A DNA stretch of 64,000 nt from CAJBVG01 sp943372995 (GTDB taxonomy: Bacteria > Bacteroidota > Bacteroidia > Sphingobacteriales > Sphingobacteriaceae). The translations under genes and the position numbers were made by a program. The notes under the pieces are model-generated. The model searched no databases, was not told where the DNA came from, and worked only from the letters and a program-made list of their open reading frames with translations. This document shows positions 10,316 to 19,110 of this stretch, in pieces; positions within the stretch are counted from its first letter, which is position 1, and each line of letters starts with the position of its first letter. Location: contig CALSAQ010000001.1 of the NCBI GenBank assembly GCA_943372995.1, forward strand, positions 372,001 to 436,000, given 5' to 3'.

Positions 10316-10639
10316 GAATAGAATTTTAAATAAATATATAGATGATTCTTACAAATAATAAAATATGATTTTTTGGAAATTATATTTTATAACCATAAAA
10401 TCTTAAATTTGTCATTGTAGTAAAATATTTGAATTATAAATTATATATAAAACTTATAAACATTATATGTTTAAAATTTATTGAAACATTATAATATTTA
10501 TACCGTACAATATATCCTTATTTTTTATTTATAAATATTATATTTGTTATAACGAACAAGCACTAAACACCTAGTTATTAGGCACTCTTCAAAATATTTT
10601 ATTATATCATAATACATTTGATAGTTATCTGTATTTTTA
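10316..10639. promoter_or_regulatory. Divergent intergenic region, 324 bp
   Basis: Very AT-rich, no ORF. It separates the minus-strand Rhs operon from the plus-strand FG-GAP gene and must carry promoters for both. Plus-strand boxes fitting the Bacteroidota -7 consensus TAnnTTTG are TATATTTG at 10539-10546 and TACATTTG at 10613-10620; the latter would start RNA about 14 bases before the ATG at 10640. A convincing -33 TTTG is missing for both. On the minus strand the best near-match is TATTATTTG (plus 10352-10360). No repeat, RNA gene or strong hairpin was seen. Confidence 0.45.
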
Positions 10640-11989
10640 ATGATGAAAAAAATTTTATACATTTTCATTTGTGTTTTTGGGAATATAATTAATGTATTTA
10701 GCCAATATTCCGCTCCTGTAGTTGTTGATAGCTTTCAATCCTCCATTGTATATAAATTAACACATGCAGATTTCACTAATGATGGTAAAGAAGATATTAT
10801 CATCTCAGAATTTAAATATCCTTTTGATAGAATAAAAATATACACTAATACAGGCAACAATCAGTTTTCATCATCAGTAGTTTCTATTGCAGATAGCATA
10901 ACATTTCTTGCAGCATTAGCTGCCGCTGATATTAATGCTGATGGCTATGCAGATTTCGTGACTATTTCTGGTACTGGCAAGAATACACTCCTACATTGGT
11001 ATGAAAACAATAATGGGAACTTTATCATGCATTTTATAGATACCTTAATTGAAGGTAGTAGTGCATTAATATTAAAAGATTTTGATAAAGATGGCAAGTT
11101 GGATATTCTAGCTGAAGAGCACCACGAAATCACTTTAAGGTATCAAGCTTCTCCGAATACTTTTAGTTCTAAAATAATTATACACGATAACACTGAATTT
11201 TATGCTATAGACGCTGCTGATTATAATAACGATGGGTACTTAGATGTTTCTGTAGCTAGTGGAGGATTTGATGTTTTAATAAACAATACCAACAAAACAT
11301 TTACTTTATTTTCAAATGCAGGTACGCGACTAGTTTTTGGAATAAAATCGGCGGATTTAGATAACGACCAAGACATAGATATTGCACTATATGAGTCGCT
11401 AAATGGTATTATGTTTTATGCCAATGATGGTTTAGGAAATTTCATCTTTAAAGATACTATTCTCTACTCTACTGATAATTTTAATGTGTTTAGTTTAGCT
11501 GATTTAGATTGCGACAATGATATTGATTTATATACCAGTATTCCTCAGCAGGGAAAAATGGTTTGGGCAAAAAATAGTGGTAATGGAAATTTTATGGCTT
11601 ATCAAACCTTGCATACACAAACAGGACAATTAGTAAAACTTACCGATGTTTGGGATTTTAACGACGATGGGAAGCCTGATTTGATATGGGGATATAAACA
11701 CCTAGGTTTAATTATTAACGAATGCTCAAGTACTTATCTAGAGCAAAAAGATATATTGTCTAATATTGCTGTATATCCTAATCCTTACACAGATTATTTT
11801 TATCTAGAAAATAATCATTCGGAACCAGTACAATACAAAGTATTTGATATGATGGGAAAGGAACTATATTTAGGTTATATAAAAGAACATTCGACTCTTA
11901 AATTAAATTATGTAAGTCAACCTATGGTTTATGTACAAATGATATTAGCGAATCAATCAATTTACTACAAATTGCTTCACTCCTACTAA
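10640..11989 (+). CDS. FG-GAP/VCBS repeat protein with T9SS type A sorting domain
   Basis: 449 residues, starting MMKK; the second Met at 10643 is equally possible. The signal peptide ends near NVFSQ. Seven calcium-binding-like FG-GAP/VCBS motifs of the D-x-N-x-D-G-x-x-D kind are visible, for example DFTNDGKED, DINADGYAD, DFDKDGKLD, DYNNDGYLD and DFNDDGKPD, predicting a seven-bladed beta-propeller. The C-terminal 75 residues (VYPNPYTDYFYLEN onward) form a typical T9SS type A sorting domain, so the product is exported by T9SS and displayed on or released from the cell. The ligand is unknown. Its 3' end overlaps the converging Plug-like gene by 33 bp. Confidence 0.9.
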   Translation: MMKKILYIFICVFGNIINVFSQYSAPVVVDSFQSSIVYKLTHADFTNDGKEDIIISEFKYPFDRIKIYTNTGNNQFSSSVVSIADSITFLAALAAADINADGYADFVTISGTGKNTLLHWYENNNGNFIMHFIDTLIEGSSALILKDFDKDGKLDILAEEHHEITLRYQASPNTFSSKIIIHDNTEFYAIDAADYNNDGYLDVSVASGGFDVLINNTNKTFTLFSNAGTRLVFGIKSADLDNDQDIDIALYESLNGIMFYANDGLGNFIFKDTILYSTDNFNVFSLADLDCDNDIDLYTSIPQQGKMVWAKNSGNGNFMAYQTLHTQTGQLVKLTDVWDFNDDGKPDLIWGYKHLGLIINECSSTYLEQKDILSNIAVYPNPYTDYFYLENNHSEPVQYKVFDMMGKELYLGYIKEHSTLKLNYVSQPMVYVQMILANQSIYYKLLHSY

Positions 11990-13207
11990 TTCATCATATC
12001 TCATACCTGTTCTTCGATAGTATACCAATATTTTATATTCATTTTGAGTTTCGAAAAAATTACCTTCTGTACCTGAGTAATCGATGTAGTTTGACTTTGG
12101 TGTTTTAAAGCCAATTAAATAATCGTATATCCCTTGCTTTAAATAGATGGATGTTTCGTAAAAACCAGTTCTGAAATTATATTTTAATTTATACTGATCA
12201 GAGGCTTTCCAATTATTAAACCTTCCTAAAATATAATAATCGCCATAAGGGTTTTGTGTACCATACTTAAAAGAAAAATGGATATAACCATAGTCTGCTT
12301 GGTAATCGCTATTTCCCATATCAGAACGCTTAATAAAGAAATTTCCATTATTGTCAAATTCTTCGACGTACCGTAATGGACTTTTGGGGTAATCGTCCAT
12401 CACAAAAATATCCCAAGCAGTATCACTTTCTATTTTAGCTAAGCGTTCACCTAAAAAACGAAAGCTTCTTGCATCAAATCGTCTGTATTCATTAATACCA
12501 TTGAAATCATTAGCATCCACATGGTCATAAGTAAAACGATCAATATCAAAAAATGAGGGTCTTTTATTCCACTTTGCCGTAGACCAGTTATTATTTTGCA
12601 TCACAACCACTTTTAGTTGATCAAAAGGGTTGTCAATTCTATAATCAGGACTTATAATTTGTATATCAATTTTCTGATTTTTATTTCTATCATTTATAAC
12701 AGTGCTTCTCTTTAAGTTATAATTAACCTCTAATTTAGAATCATAAACAAGAAAACGACTAGAAAAAATAGGGTTCTCATCGTCATTTGTTGGGAATACT
12801 TTCAGAATATAATTTCCAGAAATTAAAAACTGTACATCTGTATTTGGGAATTGTAATTGATAATGAATATAATTTTGATTGGTGTTTGATGAGAATTTAT
12901 ATTCAGTAATAAAATTTCTATTAAAGCCCCTGATGTATTCAACTGGAGAAATGGGAGATATCTTCCACTCCGCATCACAATGCTCTATGGTATAGGAATA
13001 GTTCGAATAATCGTCGTGAAAATCGTCGAATTTTAATTGTAGATACTCGCCAGAATTAAGAGCAATCATTGGAAACGATTGCTCTTGCTGTGCGTTGTAT
13101 AGTAGTACCGTATGAATATTAGCATCATAAACTGTATCTTTTTGTACCTGAGCATAGTTTGCAAAAGGTAATAGAATAAACACTATGATGCACTTGATAT
13201 ATTTCAT
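11957..13207 (-). CDS. T9SS Plug-like protein (DUF5103)
   Basis: I choose the ATG at 13205-13207, giving about 416 residues with a good signal peptide (MKYIKCIIVFILLPFANYAQ). A longer frame from 13249 would run back into the ABC-F gene. The sequence (FDDFHDDYSNYSYTIEHCDA, then ISPVEYIRGFNRNFI) is typical of DUF5103. A member of that family was identified as the Plug that closes the SprA channel of the type IX secretion system when it is not occupied. The start overlaps the ABC-F stop as ATGA. The 3' end overlaps the convergent T9SS cargo gene by 33 bp, so secretion component and substrate are physically interlocked. Confidence 0.85.
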   Translation of the reverse strand: MKYIKCIIVFILLPFANYAQVQKDTVYDANIHTVLLYNAQQEQSFPMIALNSGEYLQLKFDDFHDDYSNYSYTIEHCDAEWKISPISPVEYIRGFNRNFITEYKFSSNTNQNYIHYQLQFPNTDVQFLISGNYILKVFPTNDDENPIFSSRFLVYDSKLEVNYNLKRSTVINDRNKNQKIDIQIISPDYRIDNPFDQLKVVVMQNNNWSTAKWNKRPSFFDIDRFTYDHVDANDFNGINEYRRFDARSFRFLGERLAKIESDTAWDIFVMDDYPKSPLRYVEEFDNNGNFFIKRSDMGNSDYQADYGYIHFSFKYGTQNPYGDYYILGRFNNWKASDQYKLKYNFRTGFYETSIYLKQGIYDYLIGFKTPKSNYIDYSGTEGNFFETQNEYKILVYYRRTGMRYDELVGVKQFVVN

Positions 13208-15111
13208 TCGCTTTCTAGTTCCAATACTTTTTCGGCAAGTAAATCCCATTGTTCTTGTTTCTCCGAAATCTGATTTTTTATTCTATCGTATTGATTATTC
13301 AATTCTGTAAGTTTTTGAGAATTACTATAATTTTCTTCTTGTGATAGTAAATCCTCAATAACAACTTTACTAGTTTCTAAGGTTTGAATTTCTTTTTCGA
13401 GATTAGCTAATTCTGTGTTTAATTTTTTAATCTCGTTTTTACGCTCATCAGTTGGTGCCTGTGATTTTTGTTTTTTCTCTTTCTTAACAGGAATGGCGAT
13501 GTCTTTCTTCTCTTTCTCACGCTTACTTTGCCATTCTTCGTATTCTTTATAGGTACCTGGGTATTCTTTAATTTTTTCGTCCTCTATATACCATATCTTA
13601 TTAGCAACCTCATCTAATAAATACCTATCATGTGATACAACGATAAAAGTTCCTTCAAATTGCTGTAAAGCTTGTATTAGAATGTTTACCGATTGAATAT
13701 CCAAGTGGTTGGTAGGCTCATCGAGTATTAAGAAATTTGCATCCGATGTAATCACTTTCGCTAGAGCCACACGTGATTTTTCTCCTCCTGATAAAATTTT
13801 GATCTTTTTAAATACCGAATCTCCTGAAAACAAAAAGCAACCTAAAAGTGATCTTATTTCTGTTTCAGAATATTCGGGAGCGAAGTTTTTCAACTCCGAT
13901 AAGATATCATTATCAAGGTGTAATGACTCTAACTGATGCTGTGCAAAAAAGGCTTCAGTAACATTGTGTCCTGTTGTTTTCTTCCCTTCGAACGTTTCTG
14001 TGCCCGCTATAATTCTTAATAATGTTGATTTACCCTTACCATTAGCTCCAATTAAAGCAATCTTATCACCTTTTTCAATTAAGGCTTGAGCATCTTTTAA
14101 AATAGGTGTTTTAGGATAAGCTTTTGTAATATCTTCTAATGTGACTACATGCCTTCCCGATTGTTTAGAAAACTTAAATCTGAAGTTTACAGCAATATTA
14201 TCTTCTTCAACAGAGTCTACTCGCTCAAGTTTTTCCAAGGCTTTTATTCTCGATTGAGCCATTTTAGCTTTAGAAGCTTTAGCTCTAAAACGATCAATTA
14301 ATCGCTCTTGTTCTTTTATATATTGTTGTTGATTTTGATATTGACCTCTTTGTATTTCAGCTCTCAAGGCTTTTTCTTCCAAGTAAAAAGAATAATTACC
14401 CGAATAAATAGTTAAATCTTGATTAGCAGATTCTACAATTTTTGTAACCGTTCTATCTAAGAAATACCTATCGTGCGATACAATAACATAAGCCCCTTCG
14501 AAGGCATTTAGATACTCCTCTAACCATTTAATTGAAGGTAAATCCAAGTGGTTGGTAGGCTCATCTAACAAAAGCAAATCTGGTTGTTGTAATAATATTT
14601 TAGCCAACATCACACGCATACGCCATCCTCCAGAAAAAGAAGATAATGGACGTGATGTTTGTTCAGCTGTAAACCCTAAACCAGCTAAGATTTGTTCGGC
14701 TTTGTATTGAATATTATACCCATCAAGAGCTTCAAATTCTTCTTGAAGAGTACTGAGTTTAGTAATAATCTGATCGGAATAATCGTGTTCTAATTGTTTA
14801 ATAATTTCTTCTATCTGATCGTGCAAATCGTTCTGACGTTCGAAGGCTTCCATGGCCACATGAAGAATAGAATGCTCCGATTGATATGAAAGTAAATCTT
14901 GGTTTAAGTATCCAATTTTTAAACTTTTAGTTTTTGATAAAGTTCCTGAAGTAGGTGTATATTCACCTACCAGAATACGTAATAATGTAGTTTTACCAGT
15001 ACCGTTCGCTCCTATTAAACCAATTTTTTCACCTGGTTTGATGTGCCAATTTACCTCTTCGTACAATGCCCTCGCTCCAAATTCGAAGGTTAAATTATTT
15101 AATGCAATCAC
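13204..15111 (-). CDS. ABC-F family ATPase (ribosome-associated type)
   Basis: 635 residues beginning with GTG. There are two ABC ATPase domains and no membrane segment. The first has Walker A GANGTGKTT (34-42), signature SFSGGWRMR (from about 158) and Walker B LLLLDEPTNHLD (about 179-190). The second has Walker A GANGKGKST (355-363), signature LSGGEKSR (about 440-447) and LILDEPTNHLD (about 461-471). A charged linker at about 245-300 matches the ABC-F interdomain extension. Residues 540-635 form a Lys/Glu-rich coiled coil as in Uup/YheS. ABC-F proteins act on ribosomes to relieve stalled states or give antibiotic protection. It is translationally coupled to the Plug-like gene (ATGA). Confidence 0.93.
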   Translation of the reverse strand: MIALNNLTFEFGARALYEEVNWHIKPGEKIGLIGANGTGKTTLLRILVGEYTPTSGTLSKTKSLKIGYLNQDLLSYQSEHSILHVAMEAFERQNDLHDQIEEIIKQLEHDYSDQIITKLSTLQEEFEALDGYNIQYKAEQILAGLGFTAEQTSRPLSSFSGGWRMRVMLAKILLQQPDLLLLDEPTNHLDLPSIKWLEEYLNAFEGAYVIVSHDRYFLDRTVTKIVESANQDLTIYSGNYSFYLEEKALRAEIQRGQYQNQQQYIKEQERLIDRFRAKASKAKMAQSRIKALEKLERVDSVEEDNIAVNFRFKFSKQSGRHVVTLEDITKAYPKTPILKDAQALIEKGDKIALIGANGKGKSTLLRIIAGTETFEGKKTTGHNVTEAFFAQHQLESLHLDNDILSELKNFAPEYSETEIRSLLGCFLFSGDSVFKKIKILSGGEKSRVALAKVITSDANFLILDEPTNHLDIQSVNILIQALQQFEGTFIVVSHDRYLLDEVANKIWYIEDEKIKEYPGTYKEYEEWQSKREKEKKDIAIPVKKEKKQKSQAPTDERKNEIKKLNTELANLEKEIQTLETSKVVIEDLLSQEENYSNSQKLTELNNQYDRIKNQISEKQEQWDLLAEKVLELESE

Positions 15112-15153
15112 TCTATTTTAGTATTTAGATATTAGATAATAAATTTTACATGC

Positions 15154-15173
15154 TGCGATGGACGTCCATCGCA
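15154..15173. repeat. Perfect 20-bp palindrome
   Basis: TGCGATGGACGTCCATCGCA equals its own reverse complement. It is by far the most GC-rich element in this 121-bp spacer between the acyl-CoA carboxylase stop and the ABC-F GTG. In the direction of transcription it is not followed directly by a T tract, so it could be a weak terminator, an RNA processing site or an operator for the ABC-F gene. Confidence 0.9.
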
Positions 15174-15180
15174 ACTCTGA

Positions 15181-15235
15181 TAATCATCACTCAACAACTA
15201 CCAGTTACCAGCTACCAGTTACTAATCACTAGTTA
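15181..15235 (-). repeat. Stop-phased 7-bp array after the carboxylase gene
   Basis: Read on the minus strand from the gene's own TAA, the spacer resolves into 7-bp words that begin with a stop triplet: TAGTGAT, then TAACTGG, TAGCTGG, TAACTGG, TAGTTGT, TGAGTGA. The word TARCTGG recurs in the array at 62833-62863, 47 kb away. Stops fall in all three frames. Confidence 0.75.
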
Positions 15236-16861
15236 TGTCTGTATCACCCCTACATTATATCTCTTAGTAATTGGTGCATGATTAGATGCTTCAATTCCCA
15301 TTGATATTACTTTACGAGTTTCTAATGGATCGATAATTCCATCAACCCATAAACGCGATGCTGCGTAGTAAGGTGTAGTCTGACTATCGTATCTATCAGT
15401 TATTTCTTTTAGCATCTCTGCTTTGCTTTCAGCAGATATCTCTACTCCTTTTGCACGCATAGTTGCTTCTTGTATTTGAAATAATGTTTTAGCAGCTGAA
15501 CTTCCTCCCATTACTGCAATTTTTGCTGTAGGCCATGCATATATTAAACGAGGATCATAAGCTTTGCCACACATGGCATAGTTTCCTGCACCGTATGAAT
15601 TACCTACAACAATGGTGAATTTAGGGACAACCGAATTCGACATGGCATTTACCATTTTAGCGCCATCTTTAATAATTCCACCATGTTCCGATCTAGAACC
15701 TACCATGAAACCAGTAACATCTTGAAGAAATACCAATGGAATTTTTTTCTGGTTGCAATTCATAATAAAACGAGCGGCCTTATCAGCAGAATCGGAATAG
15801 ATTACACCGCCAAATTGCATCTCACCTTTTTTACTTTTAACCACTTTGCGTTGGTTAGCCACAATACCTACAGCCCATCCATCAATTCTAGCTAAACCAC
15901 AAAGAATAGACTGACCATATTTTTCTTTGTATTCTTCAAAATCAGAATTATCAACTAAGCGCTCAATAATTTCACGCATGTCGTAAGGCTTCTCTCTGTT
16001 ATCAGGTAATATTCCGTAAATTTCTTTTGCATCTTTTTTAGGTGCTAGAGCTTTTACTCTGTCGAAACCAGCTTTGTTGTAGTCGCCTATTTTGCTCATA
16101 ATATTTTTTATAGAGTCGAGGCATGCAGCATCATTAGGATGTTTATAATCGGTAACACCAGATATTTCACAATGAGTAGTTGCACCACCCAAAGTTTCAT
16201 TATCGATATCTTCTCCAATAGCTGATTTTACTAGGTATGAGCCTGCTAGAAAAACAGATCCAGTACCTTCAACAATCATGGCTTCATCGCTCATGATGGG
16301 CAAATAGGCACCACCAGCAACACAACTACCCATAATTGCAGCTATTTGTAATATTCCTTCCGACGACATGATGGCATTATTTCTAAATATTCTACCAAAA
16401 TGTTCTTTATCAGGAAAAATCTCGTCTTGCATAGGTAAATAAACACCCGCACTATCTACTAAATAGATAATAGGTAATTTATTTTCCATACATATTTCTT
16501 GAGCTCTTAAATTCTTTTTTGCTGTCATTGGAAACCATGCACCAGCTTTAACTGTAGCATCGTTAGCTACAATCATACATTGACGTCCGGAAACATAACC
16601 TATACCTGCAACTACACCTGCTGAAGGACAACCGCCTTCGTTAACATACATACCATCTGCGGCAAAGGCCCCTATTTCTAAAAATGGAGTATCCTTATCA
16701 ATAAGATATTCTATACGCTCACGAGCGAGCATCTTGCCTTTCTCTTTTTGTTTAGCTGCATTTTTTGCACCACCACCTTCAGCAATTTTTTTCCACTTGG
16801 TTTTCATTTCAAAAACCAATTGCTTGTTTACGTCTTCGTTCTTATTAAATTCTATATCCAT
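15233..16861 (-). CDS. Acyl-CoA carboxylase beta (carboxyltransferase) subunit
   Basis: 542 residues in the family of methylcrotonyl-CoA and propionyl-CoA carboxylase beta chains. Residues 35-50 (KQKEKGKMLARERI) and later EGGCPSAGVVAGIGYV are characteristic. Oxyanion-type glycine motifs occur in both crotonase-like halves (MGSCVAGGAYLP and VVGNSYGAGNYAMCGKAYDP). The enzyme transfers carboxyl from carboxybiotin to an acyl-CoA. The EGGCPSAG and AGAWFP context favours methylcrotonyl-CoA (leucine breakdown), but substrate is inferred. The biotin-carrying alpha subunit is not in this window. The ATG at 16859-16861 is preceded by a stop-phased array that follows the LOG gene. Confidence 0.92.
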   Translation of the reverse strand: MDIEFNKNEDVNKQLVFEMKTKWKKIAEGGGAKNAAKQKEKGKMLARERIEYLIDKDTPFLEIGAFAADGMYVNEGGCPSAGVVAGIGYVSGRQCMIVANDATVKAGAWFPMTAKKNLRAQEICMENKLPIIYLVDSAGVYLPMQDEIFPDKEHFGRIFRNNAIMSSEGILQIAAIMGSCVAGGAYLPIMSDEAMIVEGTGSVFLAGSYLVKSAIGEDIDNETLGGATTHCEISGVTDYKHPNDAACLDSIKNIMSKIGDYNKAGFDRVKALAPKKDAKEIYGILPDNREKPYDMREIIERLVDNSDFEEYKEKYGQSILCGLARIDGWAVGIVANQRKVVKSKKGEMQFGGVIYSDSADKAARFIMNCNQKKIPLVFLQDVTGFMVGSRSEHGGIIKDGAKMVNAMSNSVVPKFTIVVGNSYGAGNYAMCGKAYDPRLIYAWPTAKIAVMGGSSAAKTLFQIQEATMRAKGVEISAESKAEMLKEITDRYDSQTTPYYAASRLWVDGIIDPLETRKVISMGIEASNHAPITKRYNVGVIQT

Positions 16862-16920
16862 ATTGGTTTAAATTCTAAATTTTTAAATTCTAAATTCTAA
16901 ATTGAAAATAGAAATTATTA
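16862..16920 (-). repeat. Stop-phased array, LOG gene to carboxylase gene
   Basis: On the minus strand, after the TAA of the LOG-family gene, come TAATTTC, then repeated TAGAATT words, one 8-bp TAAAAATT, and TAAACCA just before the ATG of the carboxylase gene. The whole intergene is built from this motif. Confidence 0.7.
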
Positions 16921-17502
16921 TGATAGATTTCTATCGGTAAACCACTTAGTATCCACGTCTATCTTTATTTTCTTCAAGGCCTCCATCATCTCAATATAGT
17001 CTTCTTTCACTAAAATTAATTCTTTATTAGATGGTCTTAGAAAACCTTTTTCAACCATGTGATCTAATTGCTTAAGCAATAAATCAAAAAAACCCTTAAA
17101 GTTAAGCAATCCAATTGGCTTAGTATGTAAACCCAATTGTAACCAAGTTAACATCTCAAATAGTTCATCAAAAGTACCAAAGCCTCCAGGTATAGCAAGA
17201 ATGATATCCGCCTTATCACACATCAAGGCCTTACGTTCGTGCATGCTTTTTACTACATAAAATTCGGTTACATCAACGTGACCTACCTCTCTTACCATTA
17301 AAAATTCAGGTATGATACCTATAACTTCACCACCGTTTTGCATCACCGAATTGGCTATAACTCCCATTAAGCCTACATTCCCACCACCGTAAATTAATCG
17401 AAAATTATTCTCAGCAAAATACTTACCAAGCGATTTTGCCATTTCAACAATTTCCGGATCATTGCCTGTGCTAGATCCACAAAAGAGGAGTACGTTTTTC
17501 AT
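16918..17502 (-). CDS. LOG-family protein (TIGR00730), nucleotide phosphoribohydrolase-like
   Basis: 194 residues from ATG 17500-17502 (MKNVLLFCGSSTGNDPEIV). The longer reading from 17544 only translates the intergenic inverted repeat, so I reject it. The Rossmann-like fold shows CGSSTG at the N-terminus, YGGGNVGLMG at about 40, and the family signature PGGFGTFDEL with the catalytic Glu. Members cleave nucleoside 5'-monophosphates to base and ribose 5-phosphate (LOG for cytokinin nucleotides) or are known as lysine-decarboxylase-like. The physiological substrate here is unknown; the guaB gene directly upstream hints at nucleotide salvage, by position only. Confidence 0.9.
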   Translation of the reverse strand: MKNVLLFCGSSTGNDPEIVEMAKSLGKYFAENNFRLIYGGGNVGLMGVIANSVMQNGGEVIGIIPEFLMVREVGHVDVTEFYVVKSMHERKALMCDKADIILAIPGGFGTFDELFEMLTWLQLGLHTKPIGLLNFKGFFDLLLKQLDHMVEKGFLRPSNKELILVKEDYIEMMEALKKIKIDVDTKWFTDRNLS

Positions 17503-17575
17503 AAAATTAGATTTGAGTATTGAGATATGAGATGTGAGACTCATTTAATTTCTCATATCTCACATCTCAAATCTA
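17503..17575 (-). repeat. Stop-phased 7-bp array and inverted repeat after guaB
   Basis: From the guaB TAG the minus strand reads words TGAGATG, TGAGATA, TGAGAAA, each starting with TGA. The other half is an inverted copy: plus 17522-17532 (GAGATATGAGA) pairs with 17551-17561, and the outer 9 bases at 17509-17517 pair with 17566-17574. The outer arm includes the guaB stop. A hairpin that may end or attenuate guaB transcription is plausible; there is no T tract. Confidence 0.75.
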
Positions 17576-19042
17576 TCTACTATAATTTGGTGCTTCGTTA
17601 GTTATAATAATATCATGTGGATGACTTTCTTTCATTCCAGCAGCAGTGATTCTCACAAATCTTGCTTTTTGCATTTGTTCTATAGTAGCTGCACCACAAT
17701 AACCCATACCAGCTTTTAGACCACCAATATATTGATAAATAACTTCTGCTAAAGTTCCTTTATAAGGTACTCTTCCCACAATTCCTTCTGGAACTAATTT
17801 TTTTATATCATCTTCAACGTCTTGGAAGTAACGATCTTTAGAACCACTTTCCATAGCTTCAATAGATCCCATTCCTCTATACGATTTGAATTTTCTTCCT
17901 TCGTAAATAATAGTTTCTCCTGGAGATTCTTCAACACCTGCAAATAAAGATCCAGCCATTATACAAGATGCACCAGCTGCAATAGCCTTTGCGATATCAC
18001 CTGTATGCTTTATTCCTCCATCTGCAATAACTGGAACCCCAGTACCTTTTAATGCTTTAGCACATTCGTAAACTGCATATAATTGTGGAACACCCACCCC
18101 TGCAATAATTCTTGTGGTACAAATTGAGCCAGGTCCTATACCAACTTTTACAGCGTCGGCACCAGCTTTTGCTAATGCTTTTGCAGCGTCGGCAGTAGCA
18201 ATATTTCCAGCTATAACTTGAAGGTTAGGGTAAGCTTTCTTCACTGCTTTTAACATCGTAATTACCCCTTTAGAATGCCCATGAGCAGTATCAATAGCAA
18301 TTACATCCACACCTGCGTTAACAAGAGCTTTTACCCTATCCATAGTGTCTGCAGTTACACCAACTGCGGCTCCAACTCTTAACCTTCCGTGCTCATCTTT
18401 ACATGCATTAGGAAAGTTTTTAAATTTCTGAATGTCTTTATAAGTAATTAATCCCGTTAATTTTCCTTTAGAATCTACTACAGGTAGTTTTTCTATTTTA
18501 TGTTTTTGTAATATCTGCTCAGCTTTCTTTAAATCTGTTCCTTTGGGTGCCGTAACTAAATTCGTTGAAGTCATTACTGCAGTAACTTTCAACTTGATGT
18601 CTTTTTGGAAACGAATATCTCTATTGGTTAATATACCCAGTAATTTATTGTCTTTGGCTACGATAGGAATCCCTCCGATTTTGTATTCCTTCATTATTTT
18701 TAATGCATCTGCTAGAGTAGCATCAGCATGTAAAGTAACAGGGTCTTGTATCATTCCACTTTCCGATCTCTTTACTTTACGTACTTCATCCGCTTGTCTG
18801 TCGATACTCATGTTTTTATGAAGCATACCAATACCTCCGTTCTGAGCTATAGCGATGGCTAAGGCCGATTCGGTTACTGTATCCATTGCTGCAGATACAA
18901 TTGGTACATTAAGCTTGATTTTTTTAGTAATAAAAGTTTGCGTGTTTACTTCACGTGGCAAAACTTCTGAATAACTTGGGAGGAGTAAAACGTCGTCGTA
19001 GGTTAAACCTTCTGCGACAAATTTGTTGGAATCTATAGTCAT
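17573..19042 (-). CDS. guaB: IMP dehydrogenase
   Basis: 489 residues, the usual length. N-terminal [10 protein letters not shown] and SAAMDTVTE motifs are followed by two CBS domains (about 95-205), then the TIM-barrel with the flap cysteine in [13 protein letters not shown] (near residue 305) and [19 protein letters not shown]. It oxidises IMP to XMP with NAD, the committed step to guanine nucleotides; the CBS pair commonly binds purine nucleotides for allosteric control. The ATG lies 4 bases after a TTTG (minus strand, plus 19047-19050), so the transcript may be nearly leaderless. The gene stands alone between a T9SS cargo gene and the LOG-family gene. Confidence 0.97.
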   Translation of the reverse strand: MTIDSNKFVAEGLTYDDVLLLPSYSEVLPREVNTQTFITKKIKLNVPIVSAAMDTVTESALAIAIAQNGGIGMLHKNMSIDRQADEVRKVKRSESGMIQDPVTLHADATLADALKIMKEYKIGGIPIVAKDNKLLGILTNRDIRFQKDIKLKVTAVMTSTNLVTAPKGTDLKKAEQILQKHKIEKLPVVDSKGKLTGLITYKDIQKFKNFPNACKDEHGRLRVGAAVGVTADTMDRVKALVNAGVDVIAIDTAHGHSKGVITMLKAVKKAYPNLQVIAGNIATADAAKALAKAGADAVKVGIGPGSICTTRIIAGVGVPQLYAVYECAKALKGTGVPVIADGGIKHTGDIAKAIAAGASCIMAGSLFAGVEESPGETIIYEGRKFKSYRGMGSIEAMESGSKDRYFQDVEDDIKKLVPEGIVGRVPYKGTLAEVIYQYIGGLKAGMGYCGAATIEQMQKARFVRITAAGMKESHPHDIIITNEAPNYSR

Positions 19043-19110
19043 GATGCAAATAATTACGGTTGATTACTTGCCGCACAAAAATAGAAAAAAAAATCAGATT
19101 GTAATAATAA

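Noticed and set aside
10316..10639. A small RNA or short gene in the 324-bp spacer
   Set aside because: Only promoter-like boxes and AT-rich sequence; no ORF, stable hairpin or terminator.
13208..13249. Longer N-terminus for the Plug-like protein
   Set aside because: It overlaps the ABC-F C-terminus and destroys the signal peptide; ATGA coupling at 13207 is better.
15181..15235. A riboswitch before the ABC-F gene
   Set aside because: The spacer has a palindrome and short repeats but no multi-helix conserved architecture I can recognise.
17503..17544. Longer N-terminus for the LOG-family protein
   Set aside because: The added codons are the guaB-side inverted repeat; the family begins at MKNVLLFCGSSTG.
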